Assembly: GCF_000720325.1 (NCBI RefSeq)
Contig: NZ_JOJM01000033.1
Span: 1-64,000 of the forward strand
Length of the DNA: 64,000 bases
Direction: 5' to 3'
Source: Streptomyces sp. NRRL B-1347
GTDB lineage: Bacteria > Actinomycetota > Actinomycetes > Streptomycetales > Streptomycetaceae
Part shown: positions 8,772 through 16,639 of the stretch, in pieces
Layout: the number at the start of each line of letters is the position of its first letter
Numbering within the stretch: position 1 is the stretch's first letter
Made by a program: the position numbers and the translations under genes
The notes under the pieces: generated by a model
Databases searched by the model: none
What the model was told of the DNA's origin: nothing
Seen by the model: only the letters and a program-made list of their open reading frames with translations

Positions 8772-9701
8772 ATGGATGAGTACGACCTGTTGGTCGTGGG
8801 GTCGGCCAACGCCGACCTGGTGACGGCCGTGGCGCGGCGGCCCGGTGCGGGCGAGACGGTCCTCGGATCCGACCTGGCCGTCCACCCGGGCGGCAAGGGC
8901 GCCAACCAGGCGGTGGCGGCGGCCCGGCTCGGGGCGCGGACGGCGCTGCTCGCGCGGGTCGGCGACGACGCGTACGGGCGGCTGCTCCTGGACGCGCAGG
9001 AGTCGGCGGGCGTGGACACGGCGGGGGTCCTGGTGGGCGGCGCGCCGACCGGGGTCGCGCTGATCACGGTGGATCCGTCGGGCGACAACAGCATCGTGGT
9101 GGCGCCGGGCGCGAACGGGCGTCTGACGCCGGCCGACGTGCGGGCGGCGCGGGGTCTTTTCGAGGCGGCGCGGGTGGTGTCCCTCCAGTTGGAGATTCCG
9201 CTGGAGACGGTGGCGGAGGCGGCCGGGGCGCTGGCGCCCGGGGCCCGGCTCGTCCTCAATCCGTCGCCGCCCGCTCCGCTGCCGCAGGAGGTCCTGCGGG
9301 CCTGTGATCCGCTGATCGTGAACGAGCACGAGGCGCGGGTGATCCTGGAGGGCGCGGGCGCGGAGGTGCCGGACGCCCCTGAGGAGTGGGCGGGGCGGCT
9401 GCTGGCGCTCGGCCCGCGCTCGGTGGTGGTGACGCTGGGTGCCGAGGGCGCCCTTGTGGCCACGGCCGAGGGGGCCGAGCGGGTGCCGTCGGTGAAGGTC
9501 GAGGCGGTGGACACCACGGGTGCCGGGGACGCGTTCACGGCGGCTCTGGCGTGGCGCCTCGGTGTGGGCGACGACCTGGTGACGGCGGCGCGGTACGCGG
9601 TGCGGGTGGGTGCCGTCGCGGTGACGCGGGCGGGTGCGCAGGCTTCGTATCCGACGGGTGCCGAGGTGGCGGGGTTCGGCGGGGCGGGCGCGGCGCGGTG
9701 A
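8772..9701 (+). CDS. rbsK: Ribokinase
   Basis: Phosphorylates ribose at O5 with ATP after import. A 309-residue PfkB-family kinase: N-terminal signature HPGGKGANQAVAAARLG near residue 39, and C-terminal signature DTTGAGDAFTAALAWRLG with the catalytic Asp of GAGD. The ATG at 8772 gives MDEYDLLVVGSANADLV, the usual ribokinase start; an in-frame GTG at 8745 would add nine residues. It lies 60 bases after the permease-binding fusion and overlaps rbsD by 4 bases, so it belongs to the same operon. Confidence 0.93.
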   Translation: MDEYDLLVVGSANADLVTAVARRPGAGETVLGSDLAVHPGGKGANQAVAAARLGARTALLARVGDDAYGRLLLDAQESAGVDTAGVLVGGAPTGVALITVDPSGDNSIVVAPGANGRLTPADVRAARGLFEAARVVSLQLEIPLETVAEAAGALAPGARLVLNPSPPAPLPQEVLRACDPLIVNEHEARVILEGAGAEVPDAPEEWAGRLLALGPRSVVVTLGAEGALVATAEGAERVPSVKVEAVDTTGAGDAFTAALAWRLGVGDDLVTAARYAVRVGAVAVTRAGAQASYPTGAEVAGFGGAGAAR

Positions 9702-10093
9702 AGCGGGCGGGCATACTCAACCGCCATCTCGCGGGCGCGCTCGCGGAGCTTGGGCACGGGGACCGGGTGCTCGTGTGCGACGCGGGCATGCCGATTCCGG
9801 TGGGTCCGCGGGTGGTGGATCTGGCGTTCACGGCCGGGGTGCCGTCGTTCGCGCAGGTCCTGGACGGGCTGCTCGCGGAGCTCGTGGTGGAGGGCGCGGT
9901 GGCGGCCGTCGAGGTGCGGGAGGCGAATCCGGCGGCGGCCGGGCTGCTCGCGGAGCGCTTTCCGGGGGCGGCGCTTGCCTTCGTGCCGCACGTCGAGGTG
10001 AAGGAGCGGTCGGCGGGCGCGCGGCTCGTCGTGCGCACCGGGGAGGCGCGGCCGTATGCGAATGTGCTGCTGACCTGCGGAGTCTTCTTCTGA
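9698..10093 (+). CDS. rbsD: D-ribose pyranase
   Basis: Converts beta-pyranose to beta-furanose ribose, the form that ribokinase uses. The 131-residue protein has the RbsD pattern: GILNRHLAGALAELGHGD at the start with the catalytic His, VCDAGMPIP in the middle, and RTGEARPYANVLLTCGVFF at the C terminus. The GTG start overlaps the rbsK stop by 4 bases. It is the last gene of the ribose operon and is followed 41 bases later by a strong terminator. Confidence 0.95.
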   Translation: MKRAGILNRHLAGALAELGHGDRVLVCDAGMPIPVGPRVVDLAFTAGVPSFAQVLDGLLAELVVEGAVAAVEVREANPAAAGLLAERFPGAALAFVPHVEVKERSAGARLVVRTGEARPYANVLLTCGVFF

Positions 10094-10134
10094 GGTGGTC
10101 CGGGTGCCGGGTGCTTCCCGGGGTCCGGACACTT

Positions 10135-10172
10135 CGAGGGGGCCCGGTCCGTCGACCGGGCCCCCTCGTTTT
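10135..10172 (+). terminator. Rho-independent terminator of the ribose operon
   Basis: A perfect 15-bp stem (10135-10149 with 10154-10168), a CGTC loop and then TTTT. This is one of the few terminators in the window with a clear T-run. Confidence 0.92.
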
Positions 10173-10336
10173 CCCCTCCCTTGTCAGCGCTCTTCCGGAT
10201 CCCCCCAGATCCCCCCTCCAGAGCGCATGACATCCACTACGACCCGTGACACCCGGGAAGGGTTGCACGGCTCCGGAAAGTTAATCCGGAAGATTTCAGC
10301 GTGCCGACGAACCCGCCCGGACGTAGCTTTCCGTAC

Positions 10337-10744
10337 ATGAGCGACACCTCATTCGAAGACGACGTACTCGACGAGCTGGGTGACGACAAGCTCCAGGAGA
10401 TCGCCACCCTGCTCGGCACGGACGCGGCCGGGGCGCGGGACGTGGTGGGCACCACGGCCTCCACCTTGTCCGCTCCCCTTCAGCAGGAGGCGGCCGCGCA
10501 GGCCCCCGACCCCGCGGCGGGGCCGCCGCTGCAGGGCGTGGCCACGCTGGGCGGCGGCCTCGGCGGGCTGCTGGGCGGCGGCATGGCGGCCGGGGTGCTC
10601 GGCAAGCTGAGCAAGCCGGTGGCGAACGCGGTCGCGAAGAAGACCGGCGTCCCCGCGGCCACGGTGACCCGTGTGATCGAGATACTGATCCCGGTGGTCC
10701 TCGCGGTCCTCAGCAAGCGCGCGGCGGGCGGCCGCGGGAAGTAG
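10337..10744 (+). CDS. DUF937 domain protein
   Basis: A 135-residue cytoplasmic protein of unknown function. The N-terminal part (EDDVLDELGDDKLQEIATLLG) and the glycine-rich centre (GGGLGGLLGGGMAAGVL at about 71-87) followed by two helical segments match DUF937/YidB-like proteins. The ATG at 10337 gives the family start MSDTSFEDDVLDELG. I see no good ribosome site before it, and an upstream in-frame GTG at 10301 is possible. It is monocistronic, between the ribose-operon terminator and a convergent operon. No function can be assigned. Confidence 0.8.
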   Translation: MSDTSFEDDVLDELGDDKLQEIATLLGTDAAGARDVVGTTASTLSAPLQQEAAAQAPDPAAGPPLQGVATLGGGLGGLLGGGMAAGVLGKLSKPVANAVAKKTGVPAATVTRVIEILIPVVLAVLSKRAAGGRGK

Positions 10745-10773
10745 CGCCGCGCGCGGCGGCGGGCGGGCGCGGC

Positions 10774-11622
10774 TCAGCCGCCGCCCTCGTACACCTGCCG
10801 GTATCGCGCCACCGTCTCCGCGAGCACCTCGCGTCCGTCCCGTGCCCACAGGCCGTCGTTGAAGAGTTCGACCTCGACGGGGCCGGTGTGGCCCGCGCGG
10901 CGCAGCAGGCGCCGCCAGTGGGGGAAGTCGACCGCGCCGTCGCCGAGCTGGCCGCGCCCGGTGAGCGCGCCGTGCGGCAGCGGCGTGGTCCAGTCGGCCA
11001 GCTGAAAGGCGTGCAGCCGGCCCGCCGCGCCCGCCCGGACGAGGGCGTCGGGCACGGTGTCGTCCCACCACAGGTGGTACGTGTCCACGCAGACGCCCAC
11101 CTGCTCCGCGGGGAAGGGCGCGGCGAGGGCGAGTGCCTGCGCGAGCGTGGACACGACGCTGCGGTCGGCCGCGTACAGGGGGTGGAGGGGCTCGACGGCG
11201 AGGCGGATCCCGCGGGCGGCGGCGTAGGGGGCGAGTTCCGCGAGCGCGGCGCCGACGCGGGCGCGGGCCGCGGGCAGGTCGCGGTCGCCGGGCGGGAGGC
11301 CGCCGCAGACCAGGACGAGCGTGTCGGTGCCGAGCGCCGCCGCCTCGTCGACGGCGGCGCGGTTGTCGGCGAGGGCGCGGGCGCGCTCCGCCGGCTCGGC
11401 CGCGGTGAGGAAGCCGCCCCGGCACAGGGTGGTGACGGTCAGGCCCGCGGCGCGCACCAGGTCGGCCGCGGCCCGCACGCCGTACGCCCGGACGGGCTCG
11501 CGCCACAGGCCGACGCCCCGGATGCCGAAGTCCGCGCAGGCGGTGACCAGTTCGGGCAGCGGGAGCTGCTTGACCGTCATCTGGTTGATGCTGAAGTCCG
11601 CGGGCGCGGCCGGGCCCTTCAT
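10774..11622 (-). CDS. Sugar phosphate isomerase/epimerase family protein
   Basis: A 282-residue TIM-barrel protein of the xylose-isomerase-like/AP endonuclease 2 superfamily. Barrel strands with likely metal ligands are visible: GIRLAVEPLHP, GVCVDTYHLWWDD and PVEVELFNDG carry Glu, Asp/His and Glu at expected places. The start overlaps the end of the DUF993 gene by 4 bases (ATGA), so it is the third gene of a LacI-linked operon with the oxidoreductase. The likely role is isomerisation or epimerisation of a keto-sugar made by the oxidoreductase. The exact substrate cannot be told from sequence. Confidence 0.85.
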   Translation of the reverse strand: MKGPAAPADFSINQMTVKQLPLPELVTACADFGIRGVGLWREPVRAYGVRAAADLVRAAGLTVTTLCRGGFLTAAEPAERARALADNRAAVDEAAALGTDTLVLVCGGLPPGDRDLPAARARVGAALAELAPYAAARGIRLAVEPLHPLYAADRSVVSTLAQALALAAPFPAEQVGVCVDTYHLWWDDTVPDALVRAGAAGRLHAFQLADWTTPLPHGALTGRGQLGDGAVDFPHWRRLLRRAGHTGPVEVELFNDGLWARDGREVLAETVARYRQVYEGGG

Positions 11623-12791
11623 CGCGTCACCCCGTGGAGTTCCAGGAGCAGCCGCATGCGGTGCTCCGCCAGGCCGGGGTCGGGGAACAGGCCAAGGTCG
11701 GCGGCCAGTTCGTACGCCCTGACCAGGTGCGGCAGCGGGCGGGCCGACTGGAGGCCGCCGACCATCGTGAAGTGGCGCTGGTGGCCCGCCAGCCAGGCGA
11801 GCAGGACGACGCCCGTCTTGTAGTAGCGGGTGGGGGGCTCGAAGAGGTGGCGGGCGAGCGGCACCGTGGGGTCGAGGACCGCGCGGAACGCGGCGGGGCC
11901 CTCGGTGTCGAGGGCGTGCACCGCCTTCGCCACCAAGGGGGCCAGCGGGTCGAAGACGCCGAGGAGCGCGTCGCTGAAGCCGTGCTCGTCGCCCGCGATC
12001 AGCTCGGGGTAGTGGAAGTCGTCGCCCGTGTAGCAGCGGACGCCGGGCGGCAGACGGCGGCGCAGGGCCCGCTCGCGGTCCGCGTCCAGGAGGGAGATCT
12101 TCACGCCGTCCACCTTCTCCGGGTGGGCGGCGATGACCTGGAGGAACGTCTCGGTGGCCGCGTCCAGGTCACGCGTGCCCCAGTAGCCCTCGAGGGCCGG
12201 GTCGAACATGGGGCCCAGCCAGTGCAGGATCACGGGCGTGGTGACCTGGCGCAGCAGCCCGTCGTACAGGGCGAGGTAGTCGTCGGGGCCCTCCGCCGTC
12301 GCCGCCAGGGCCCTGGACGCCATGATGACCGGCTGCGCGCCCGCCTCCTCCACGAGGGCCAGCTGCTCCTCGTAGGCGTCGCGCACCTCGGCCGGGGCGG
12401 GTGCGGGCGTGGTGAGCTGGTCGGTGCCCGCGCCGCACGCGATGCGGCCGCCCGCCGCCTCGGCCTCCGCGGCCGAGCGCCGGATCAGCTCCGCCGCGCC
12501 CGGCCAGTCCAGGCCCATGCCGCGCTGCGCGGTGTCCATCGCCTCCGCCACGCCGAGGCCGTGCGCCCACAGGTGGCGGCGGAAGGCCAGCGTGGCGTCC
12601 CAGTCGACGGCGGCGGGGCCCTGCGGGGGGACGTCGGCGTGGGGGTCCGCGACGATGTGCGCCGCGGCGAGGACTGTGCGGGGGGCGGGCTGGGCTGGGG
12701 TGCTTTGTTCTTGTTCGGGTTCAGGTGTTCTGTTGGCTGCTGGTGCGTTGGCGGCCGTTGTGGTGTCGGCCGTTGCTTCCCTTTCCCTCAC
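11619..12791 (-). CDS. DUF993 (dihydrodipicolinate-synthase-like) protein
   Basis: A 390-residue protein of the DUF993 family, distantly related to class I aldolases of the DapA/NAL type. The conserved core starts at TVLAAAHIVADP (about residue 39) and includes WDATLAFRRHLWAHGLG, AEAMDTAQRGMGLDW, TPVILHWLGPMFDP and a Lys in VDGVKISLLD that could be the Schiff-base residue. Residues 1-38 are a low-complexity Ala/Pro/Glu/Thr leader. The GTG at 12791 overlaps the stop of the oxidoreductase gene (GTGA), which fixes the start. It is the middle gene of the operon. A retro-aldol step on an oxidised sugar is a plausible but unproved role. Confidence 0.85.
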   Translation of the reverse strand: MREREATADTTTAANAPAANRTPEPEQEQSTPAQPAPRTVLAAAHIVADPHADVPPQGPAAVDWDATLAFRRHLWAHGLGVAEAMDTAQRGMGLDWPGAAELIRRSAAEAEAAGGRIACGAGTDQLTTPAPAPAEVRDAYEEQLALVEEAGAQPVIMASRALAATAEGPDDYLALYDGLLRQVTTPVILHWLGPMFDPALEGYWGTRDLDAATETFLQVIAAHPEKVDGVKISLLDADRERALRRRLPPGVRCYTGDDFHYPELIAGDEHGFSDALLGVFDPLAPLVAKAVHALDTEGPAAFRAVLDPTVPLARHLFEPPTRYYKTGVVLLAWLAGHQRHFTMVGGLQSARPLPHLVRAYELAADLGLFPDPGLAEHRMRLLLELHGVTR

Positions 12792-13939
12792 CGTGCGATC
12801 TCCGGTACGTCGATCCTGCGGCCCTCCGCCGCCGACCTCAGGCCCAGCTCCGCCAGCTGTACGCCGCGGGCGCCCGCCAGCAGGTCCCAGTGGTAGGGCG
12901 CGTCCGCGTACACGTGTTTGAGGAACAGCTCCCACTGGGCCTTGAAGCCGTTGTCGAACTCCCCGTTGTCCGGCACCTCCTGCCACTGCTCCCGGAAGGC
13001 GTGCGGCGACGGCAGGTCCGGGTTCCACACCGGCTTCGGGGTCGCGGCGCGGTGCTGGAAGCGGCAGCCGCGCAGGCCCGCGACCGCCGAGCCCTCGGTG
13101 CCGTCCACCTGGAACTCGACCAGCTCGTCCCGGTGCACCCGCACCGCCCAGGAGGAGTTGATCTGCGCGACCACCCCGCCCTCCAGCTCGAAGACGCCGT
13201 ACGCCGCGTCGTCCGCCGTCGCGTCGTACGGCTTGCCCCGCTCGTCCCAGCGCTGCGGCACGTGCGTCGCCGTCAGCGCCTGCACGGTGCGGACGCGGCC
13301 GAACAGCTCGTGCAGCACGTACTCCCAGTGCGGGAACATGTCCACGACGATCCCGCCGCCGTCCTCGGCCCGGTAGTTCCACGACGGGCGCTGCGCGGGC
13401 TGCCAGTCGCCCTCGAACACCCAGTAGCCGAACTCCCCCCGCACGGACAGGACCCGGCCGAAGAAACCGCCGTCGAGGAGGCGCTTGAGCTTGCGCAGGC
13501 CCGGCAGGAACAGCTTGTCCTGGACCACGCCGTGCTTGACTCCCGCCGCATGCGCCCTGCGGGCCAGGTCCAGGGCCCCGTCCAGGGTCGTCGCCGTCGG
13601 CTTCTCCGTGTACACGTGCTTGCCCGCCTCGATCGCCTGCCGCAGCGCCGCCTCGCGGGCCGAGGTCACCTGCGCGTCGAAGTAGACCTCCACGGCCGGG
13701 TCCGCCAGGACCCCGGCCAGGTCCGTCGACCAGGCGGTCAGGCCGTAGCGGTCCGCGAGTTCGCGCAGCGCCGCCTCTCTGCGGCCCACCAGGACCGGCT
13801 CCGGCCACAGCCGGGTGCCGTCGCCCAGGTCGAGGCCGCCCTGCTCGCGCAGCGCGAGCAGGGAGCGGACCAGGTGCTGGTGGTGACCCATGCGTCCGGT
13901 CACGCCGTTCACGGCGATGCGGACCGTCCTGCGTGTCAC
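12788..13939 (-). CDS. Gfo/Idh/MocA family NAD(P)-dependent sugar oxidoreductase
   Basis: A 383-residue oxidoreductase. The N-terminal Rossmann region (RTVRIAVNGVTGRMGHHQHLV) is followed by the family motif EKPTATTLDGALDLARRA, where Glu-Lys-Pro holds the catalytic Lys. Downstream segments VDMFPHWEYVLHELFG and YGVFELEGGVVAQINSSW belong to the C-terminal alpha/beta domain. The GTG start at 13939 has AGGGAGG seven bases upstream. First gene of the three-gene operon and divergent from its LacI regulator across a 149-base gap with one operator. Probably oxidises a sugar or sugar acid hydroxyl, feeding the DUF993 and isomerase products. Confidence 0.9.
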   Translation of the reverse strand: MTRRTVRIAVNGVTGRMGHHQHLVRSLLALREQGGLDLGDGTRLWPEPVLVGRREAALRELADRYGLTAWSTDLAGVLADPAVEVYFDAQVTSAREAALRQAIEAGKHVYTEKPTATTLDGALDLARRAHAAGVKHGVVQDKLFLPGLRKLKRLLDGGFFGRVLSVRGEFGYWVFEGDWQPAQRPSWNYRAEDGGGIVVDMFPHWEYVLHELFGRVRTVQALTATHVPQRWDERGKPYDATADDAAYGVFELEGGVVAQINSSWAVRVHRDELVEFQVDGTEGSAVAGLRGCRFQHRAATPKPVWNPDLPSPHAFREQWQEVPDNGEFDNGFKAQWELFLKHVYADAPYHWDLLAGARGVQLAELGLRSAAEGRRIDVPEIAR

Positions 13940-14010
13940 GTGAGTTCCTCCCTGGGGCCCGGGGTGGCTCGTGGGGCAGGTCCGCGTCGATCCACCTGCC
14001 CTCCGAGGCG

Positions 14011-14026
14011 TAGCAAGCGCTTTCTA
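14011..14026. promoter_or_regulatory. LacI-type operator between oxidoreductase operon and its regulator
   Basis: TAGCAAGCGCTTTCTA is a near-perfect 16-bp palindrome with core AAGCGCTT, in the 149-base gap between the divergent oxidoreductase operon and the LacI gene at 14089. It is in position to control both directions. Confidence 0.8.
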
Positions 14027-14088
14027 CGGGGGAGAAGCTAGCCTGCGGACAACGTTCGTACAAGACCGGAGGACCGGAGGACCACTAG

Positions 14089-15144
14089 ATGACCGTGACC
14101 CTGGCGGACGTGGCGGCCCGCGCCCAGGTGTCCCCCGCCACCGTCTCTCGCGTGCTGAACGGCAACTACCCCGTCGCCGCCGCCACGCGCGAGCGCGTGC
14201 TGCGGGCCGTGGACGAGCTCGACTACGTCCTCAACGGGCCCGCCAGTTCGCTTGCCGCCGCGACGTCCGACCTGGTCGGCATCCTCGTCAACGACATCGC
14301 CGACCCCTTCTTCGGCATCATCGCGAGCGCCGTGCAGTCCGAGATCGGCGGGCCCGGAGGGCGGGCCGGGGGCGAGCGGATGGCCGTCGTCTGCAACACC
14401 GGCGGCTCCGCCGAGCGCGAGCTGACCTATCTGACGCTGCTTCAGCGGCAGCGGGCCGCCGCCGTCGTCCTCACCGGGGGTGCCAGCGAGGATCCCGAGC
14501 ACGCCGCCGCCATCGGGGCGAAGCTGCGGCGGCTCGGTGACGCGGGGTCGCGGGTCGTGCTCTGCGGGCGGCCTCCGGCCGACGGGGCGCCGGACTCCGT
14601 GGCCCTCACGTTCGACAACCGGGGTGGCGGGCGGCGGCTCACGGAGCACGTGCTGGGCCTTGGGCACCGGCGCGTGGGGTACATCGCGGGGCCGGTGGAC
14701 CGGACCACCACGCGGCACCGGCTCGAAGGGCACCAGGACGCCCTCGCGGCGGCCGGGCTCGCCGCCGATCCCCGGCTGACGTTGCACGGGCCCTACGACC
14801 GGCGGTCCGGGTACGACGCCACGGTCGAACTCCTGCGGCGCGAGCCCGCGTTGACCGCCGTGGTCGCCGCCAACGACACCGTGGCGCTGGGGGCGTGCGC
14901 CGCGTTGCGGGACCGGGGGCTCTCCATTCCCGGGGACGTGTCCGTCGCCGGGTTCGACGATCTGCCGTTCAGCGTGGACGCGGTGCCGGCGCTCACCACC
15001 GTGCGGCTGCCGCTGTACGAGGCGGGGGCGCGGGCGGGGCGGATCGCCATGGGGCGGGAGGAGGAGCCGCCCGGGGGGATCGCCACGGTGCACGGGGAGT
15101 TGATGGTCCGGGGGTCCACGGGGGTCCCTGGCGGGGGCTCCTGA
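14089..15144 (+). CDS. LacI-family regulator of the oxidoreductase/DUF993/isomerase operon
   Basis: A 351-residue LacI/GalR repressor: HTH TLADVAARAQVSPATVSRVLN at residues 4-24, then a sugar-binding domain (SDLVGILVNDIADPFFGIIA ... VSVAGFDDLPFSVD). It contains a glycine-rich insertion, EIGGPGGRAGGER, at about residues 85-97, not usual in the family and probably a surface loop. A duplicated GGAGGACC motif (14069-14084) precedes the ATG. From about 14340 on, codons shift from NNC to NNG endings, a codon-style change shared with the next genes to the right. It probably represses the divergent operon through the site at 14011. Confidence 0.88.
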   Translation: MTVTLADVAARAQVSPATVSRVLNGNYPVAAATRERVLRAVDELDYVLNGPASSLAAATSDLVGILVNDIADPFFGIIASAVQSEIGGPGGRAGGERMAVVCNTGGSAERELTYLTLLQRQRAAAVVLTGGASEDPEHAAAIGAKLRRLGDAGSRVVLCGRPPADGAPDSVALTFDNRGGGRRLTEHVLGLGHRRVGYIAGPVDRTTTRHRLEGHQDALAAAGLAADPRLTLHGPYDRRSGYDATVELLRREPALTAVVAANDTVALGACAALRDRGLSIPGDVSVAGFDDLPFSVDAVPALTTVRLPLYEAGARAGRIAMGREEEPPGGIATVHGELMVRGSTGVPGGGS

Positions 15145-15349
15145 GCCTTTGTTCGTTTGCGCTGGTGTCCGTCCTTCTTCTTGCTCGCCGTGCCGTGCGC
15201 CTCGGCCGGTCCTGGGTCGGGGCCGCGGCGGTATGTCCGTCCTCGCTGTCATGTGCGCGGGGTGGACTCCCGTGCGGGGCAGCGATGTTGCTGTGCTGCG
15301 GGCGGACATACCGCCGCGTCCCCTTCTGTTCGTCGGCGGCCGCGCGTGA

Positions 15350-15535
15350 TCAGTGGCTGATCGTCCAGCTGCCCGTTTCCCTGTACGCGGAGTCGTAGAC
15401 CTTCGCCGTCATGCCGGGGGCCAGCTCGTAGTGGTGCAGGTTCCCCGCCCAGTAGCGCAGGATCCGGGAGAGCTCCCGGTACGTCGTCTCGTCGAGGGCC
15501 GTCTCGTCGCATTCGACTTCCAGGTGGAATTTCAT
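15350..15535 (-). CDS. Small conserved actinobacterial protein
   Basis: A 61-residue soluble protein beginning MKFHLEVECDETALDE, with the central segment YRELSRILRYWAGNLHHYEL. It has no signal peptide or membrane segment. I recognise it as a small protein found in many Streptomyces genomes but know of no function. An ATG three codons upstream (15544) is possible; I prefer 15535 from memory of homologues. It stands alone, about 205 bases from the LacI gene, and is divergent from the MarR-GNAT gene. Confidence 0.65.
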   Translation of the reverse strand: MKFHLEVECDETALDETTYRELSRILRYWAGNLHHYELAPGMTAKVYDSAYRETGSWTISH

Positions 15536-15683
15536 GGCTTCCATCGTTTCATTGAAGTTGCTGTTGGGACTTTGGGTGGCGAGTGGCGGGTGTTGGGAGT
15601 GAAAGTCTCAAGTTGCTTGGTCGGGGTGTGCTGGGCGGGCTTACTCTTTTATTTCTGACTGAGTCAACCGTGTGGGGTGCTCG

Positions 15684-16610
15684 ATGAGCGTTCAGGAGAT
15701 CCGTTCGTTCAATCGCTTCTATACGAACCTCATCGGCGCTCTCGACTACAGCCGTCATCTGTACGCGCCGTACACGCTGACCGAGTCCCGTGTGCTGTAC
15801 GAGCTCGCGCACTCGGTGCGGACCGACGCTGTGGATCTGCGGACCGAACTGTCCTTGGACGCCGGGTACTTGAGTCGGATCCTGGCTCGGTTCGAGGAGG
15901 ACGGGCTGGTGGAGCGGGCGCCTTCGGAGCGGGATCCGCGGCGGCGGCGGGTTTCGCTGACGGCTCGGGGGCGGGAGGCGGCCGATCTGCTGGACGAGCG
16001 GTCCCGGGAGGCCGTGGGGGCGTTGCTGGGGGGTGTCAGCGCCGGGGAGCGGGAGCGGCTCGTGGCCGCCATGGGGGTGGTGCGGGAGATCCTGGGCAAG
16101 CGGCGCGCTCCCGAAGGTGCGCAGGTGCTGTTGCGGGAGCCGGGGGCCGGGGAGCTCGGGTGGATCGTGCAGCGCAACGGAGCTGTGTACGCCTCCGAGT
16201 TCGGGTGGAACGCCGACTACGAAGGGCTCGTCGCGCGGATCGTCGCCGACTTCGCCCAGGACCACGATCCGCATGTGGAGCGGACCTGGATCGCCGAGCT
16301 CGACGGGCGGCCCGTGGGGTGCGTGATGTGCGTACGGGGCGAGGTGCCGGGCGTCGCCCGGCTTCGGCTGCTTCTCGTGGAGCCCGATGCGCGGGGGCTC
16401 GGGATCGGGGACCGGCTGGTGGGGGCTGTTGTTCGGTTCGCGCGGGGTGTGGGGTATCGGGAAGTGGTTCTGTGGACCAATGACGTGCTCGCCTCCGCTC
16501 GGGGGATCTATGAGCGGCACGGATTCGTGCTGGTCGAGGAGAAGGCCCACCGGTCCTTCGGTGTAGATCTCGTGGGGCAGGACTGGCGGCTTCCGCTCGG
16601 CGACGAATGA
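15684..16610 (+). CDS. MarR-type regulator fused to a GNAT acetyltransferase
   Basis: A 308-residue two-domain protein. Residues about 1-145 are a MarR winged helix (LTESRVLYELAHS, LSLDAGYLSRILARFEEDG, RRRRVSLTARGREAA with the wing). Residues about 155-308 are a GNAT N-acetyltransferase with the acetyl-CoA motif RLLLVEPDARGLGIGDRLV and the C-terminal YERHGFVLVEEKAHRSFG. The ATG at 15684 follows GGGGTG; a GTG at 15672 is an alternative. The architecture is known in several bacteria. Whether acetylation targets a ligand, a protein or the regulator itself is unknown. Next gene: isomerase, 29 bases downstream. Confidence 0.87.
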   Translation: MSVQEIRSFNRFYTNLIGALDYSRHLYAPYTLTESRVLYELAHSVRTDAVDLRTELSLDAGYLSRILARFEEDGLVERAPSERDPRRRRVSLTARGREAADLLDERSREAVGALLGGVSAGERERLVAAMGVVREILGKRRAPEGAQVLLREPGAGELGWIVQRNGAVYASEFGWNADYEGLVARIVADFAQDHDPHVERTWIAELDGRPVGCVMCVRGEVPGVARLRLLLVEPDARGLGIGDRLVGAVVRFARGVGYREVVLWTNDVLASARGIYERHGFVLVEEKAHRSFGVDLVGQDWRLPLGDE

Positions 16611-16639
16611 GCGGGGGCGTTCTGGATAGGTTCCCGGCC

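Noticed and set aside
15145..15349. A gene or regulatory element after the LacI gene
   Set aside because: The T- and G-rich stretch has no frame with a ribosome site and no clear hairpin; nothing supported.
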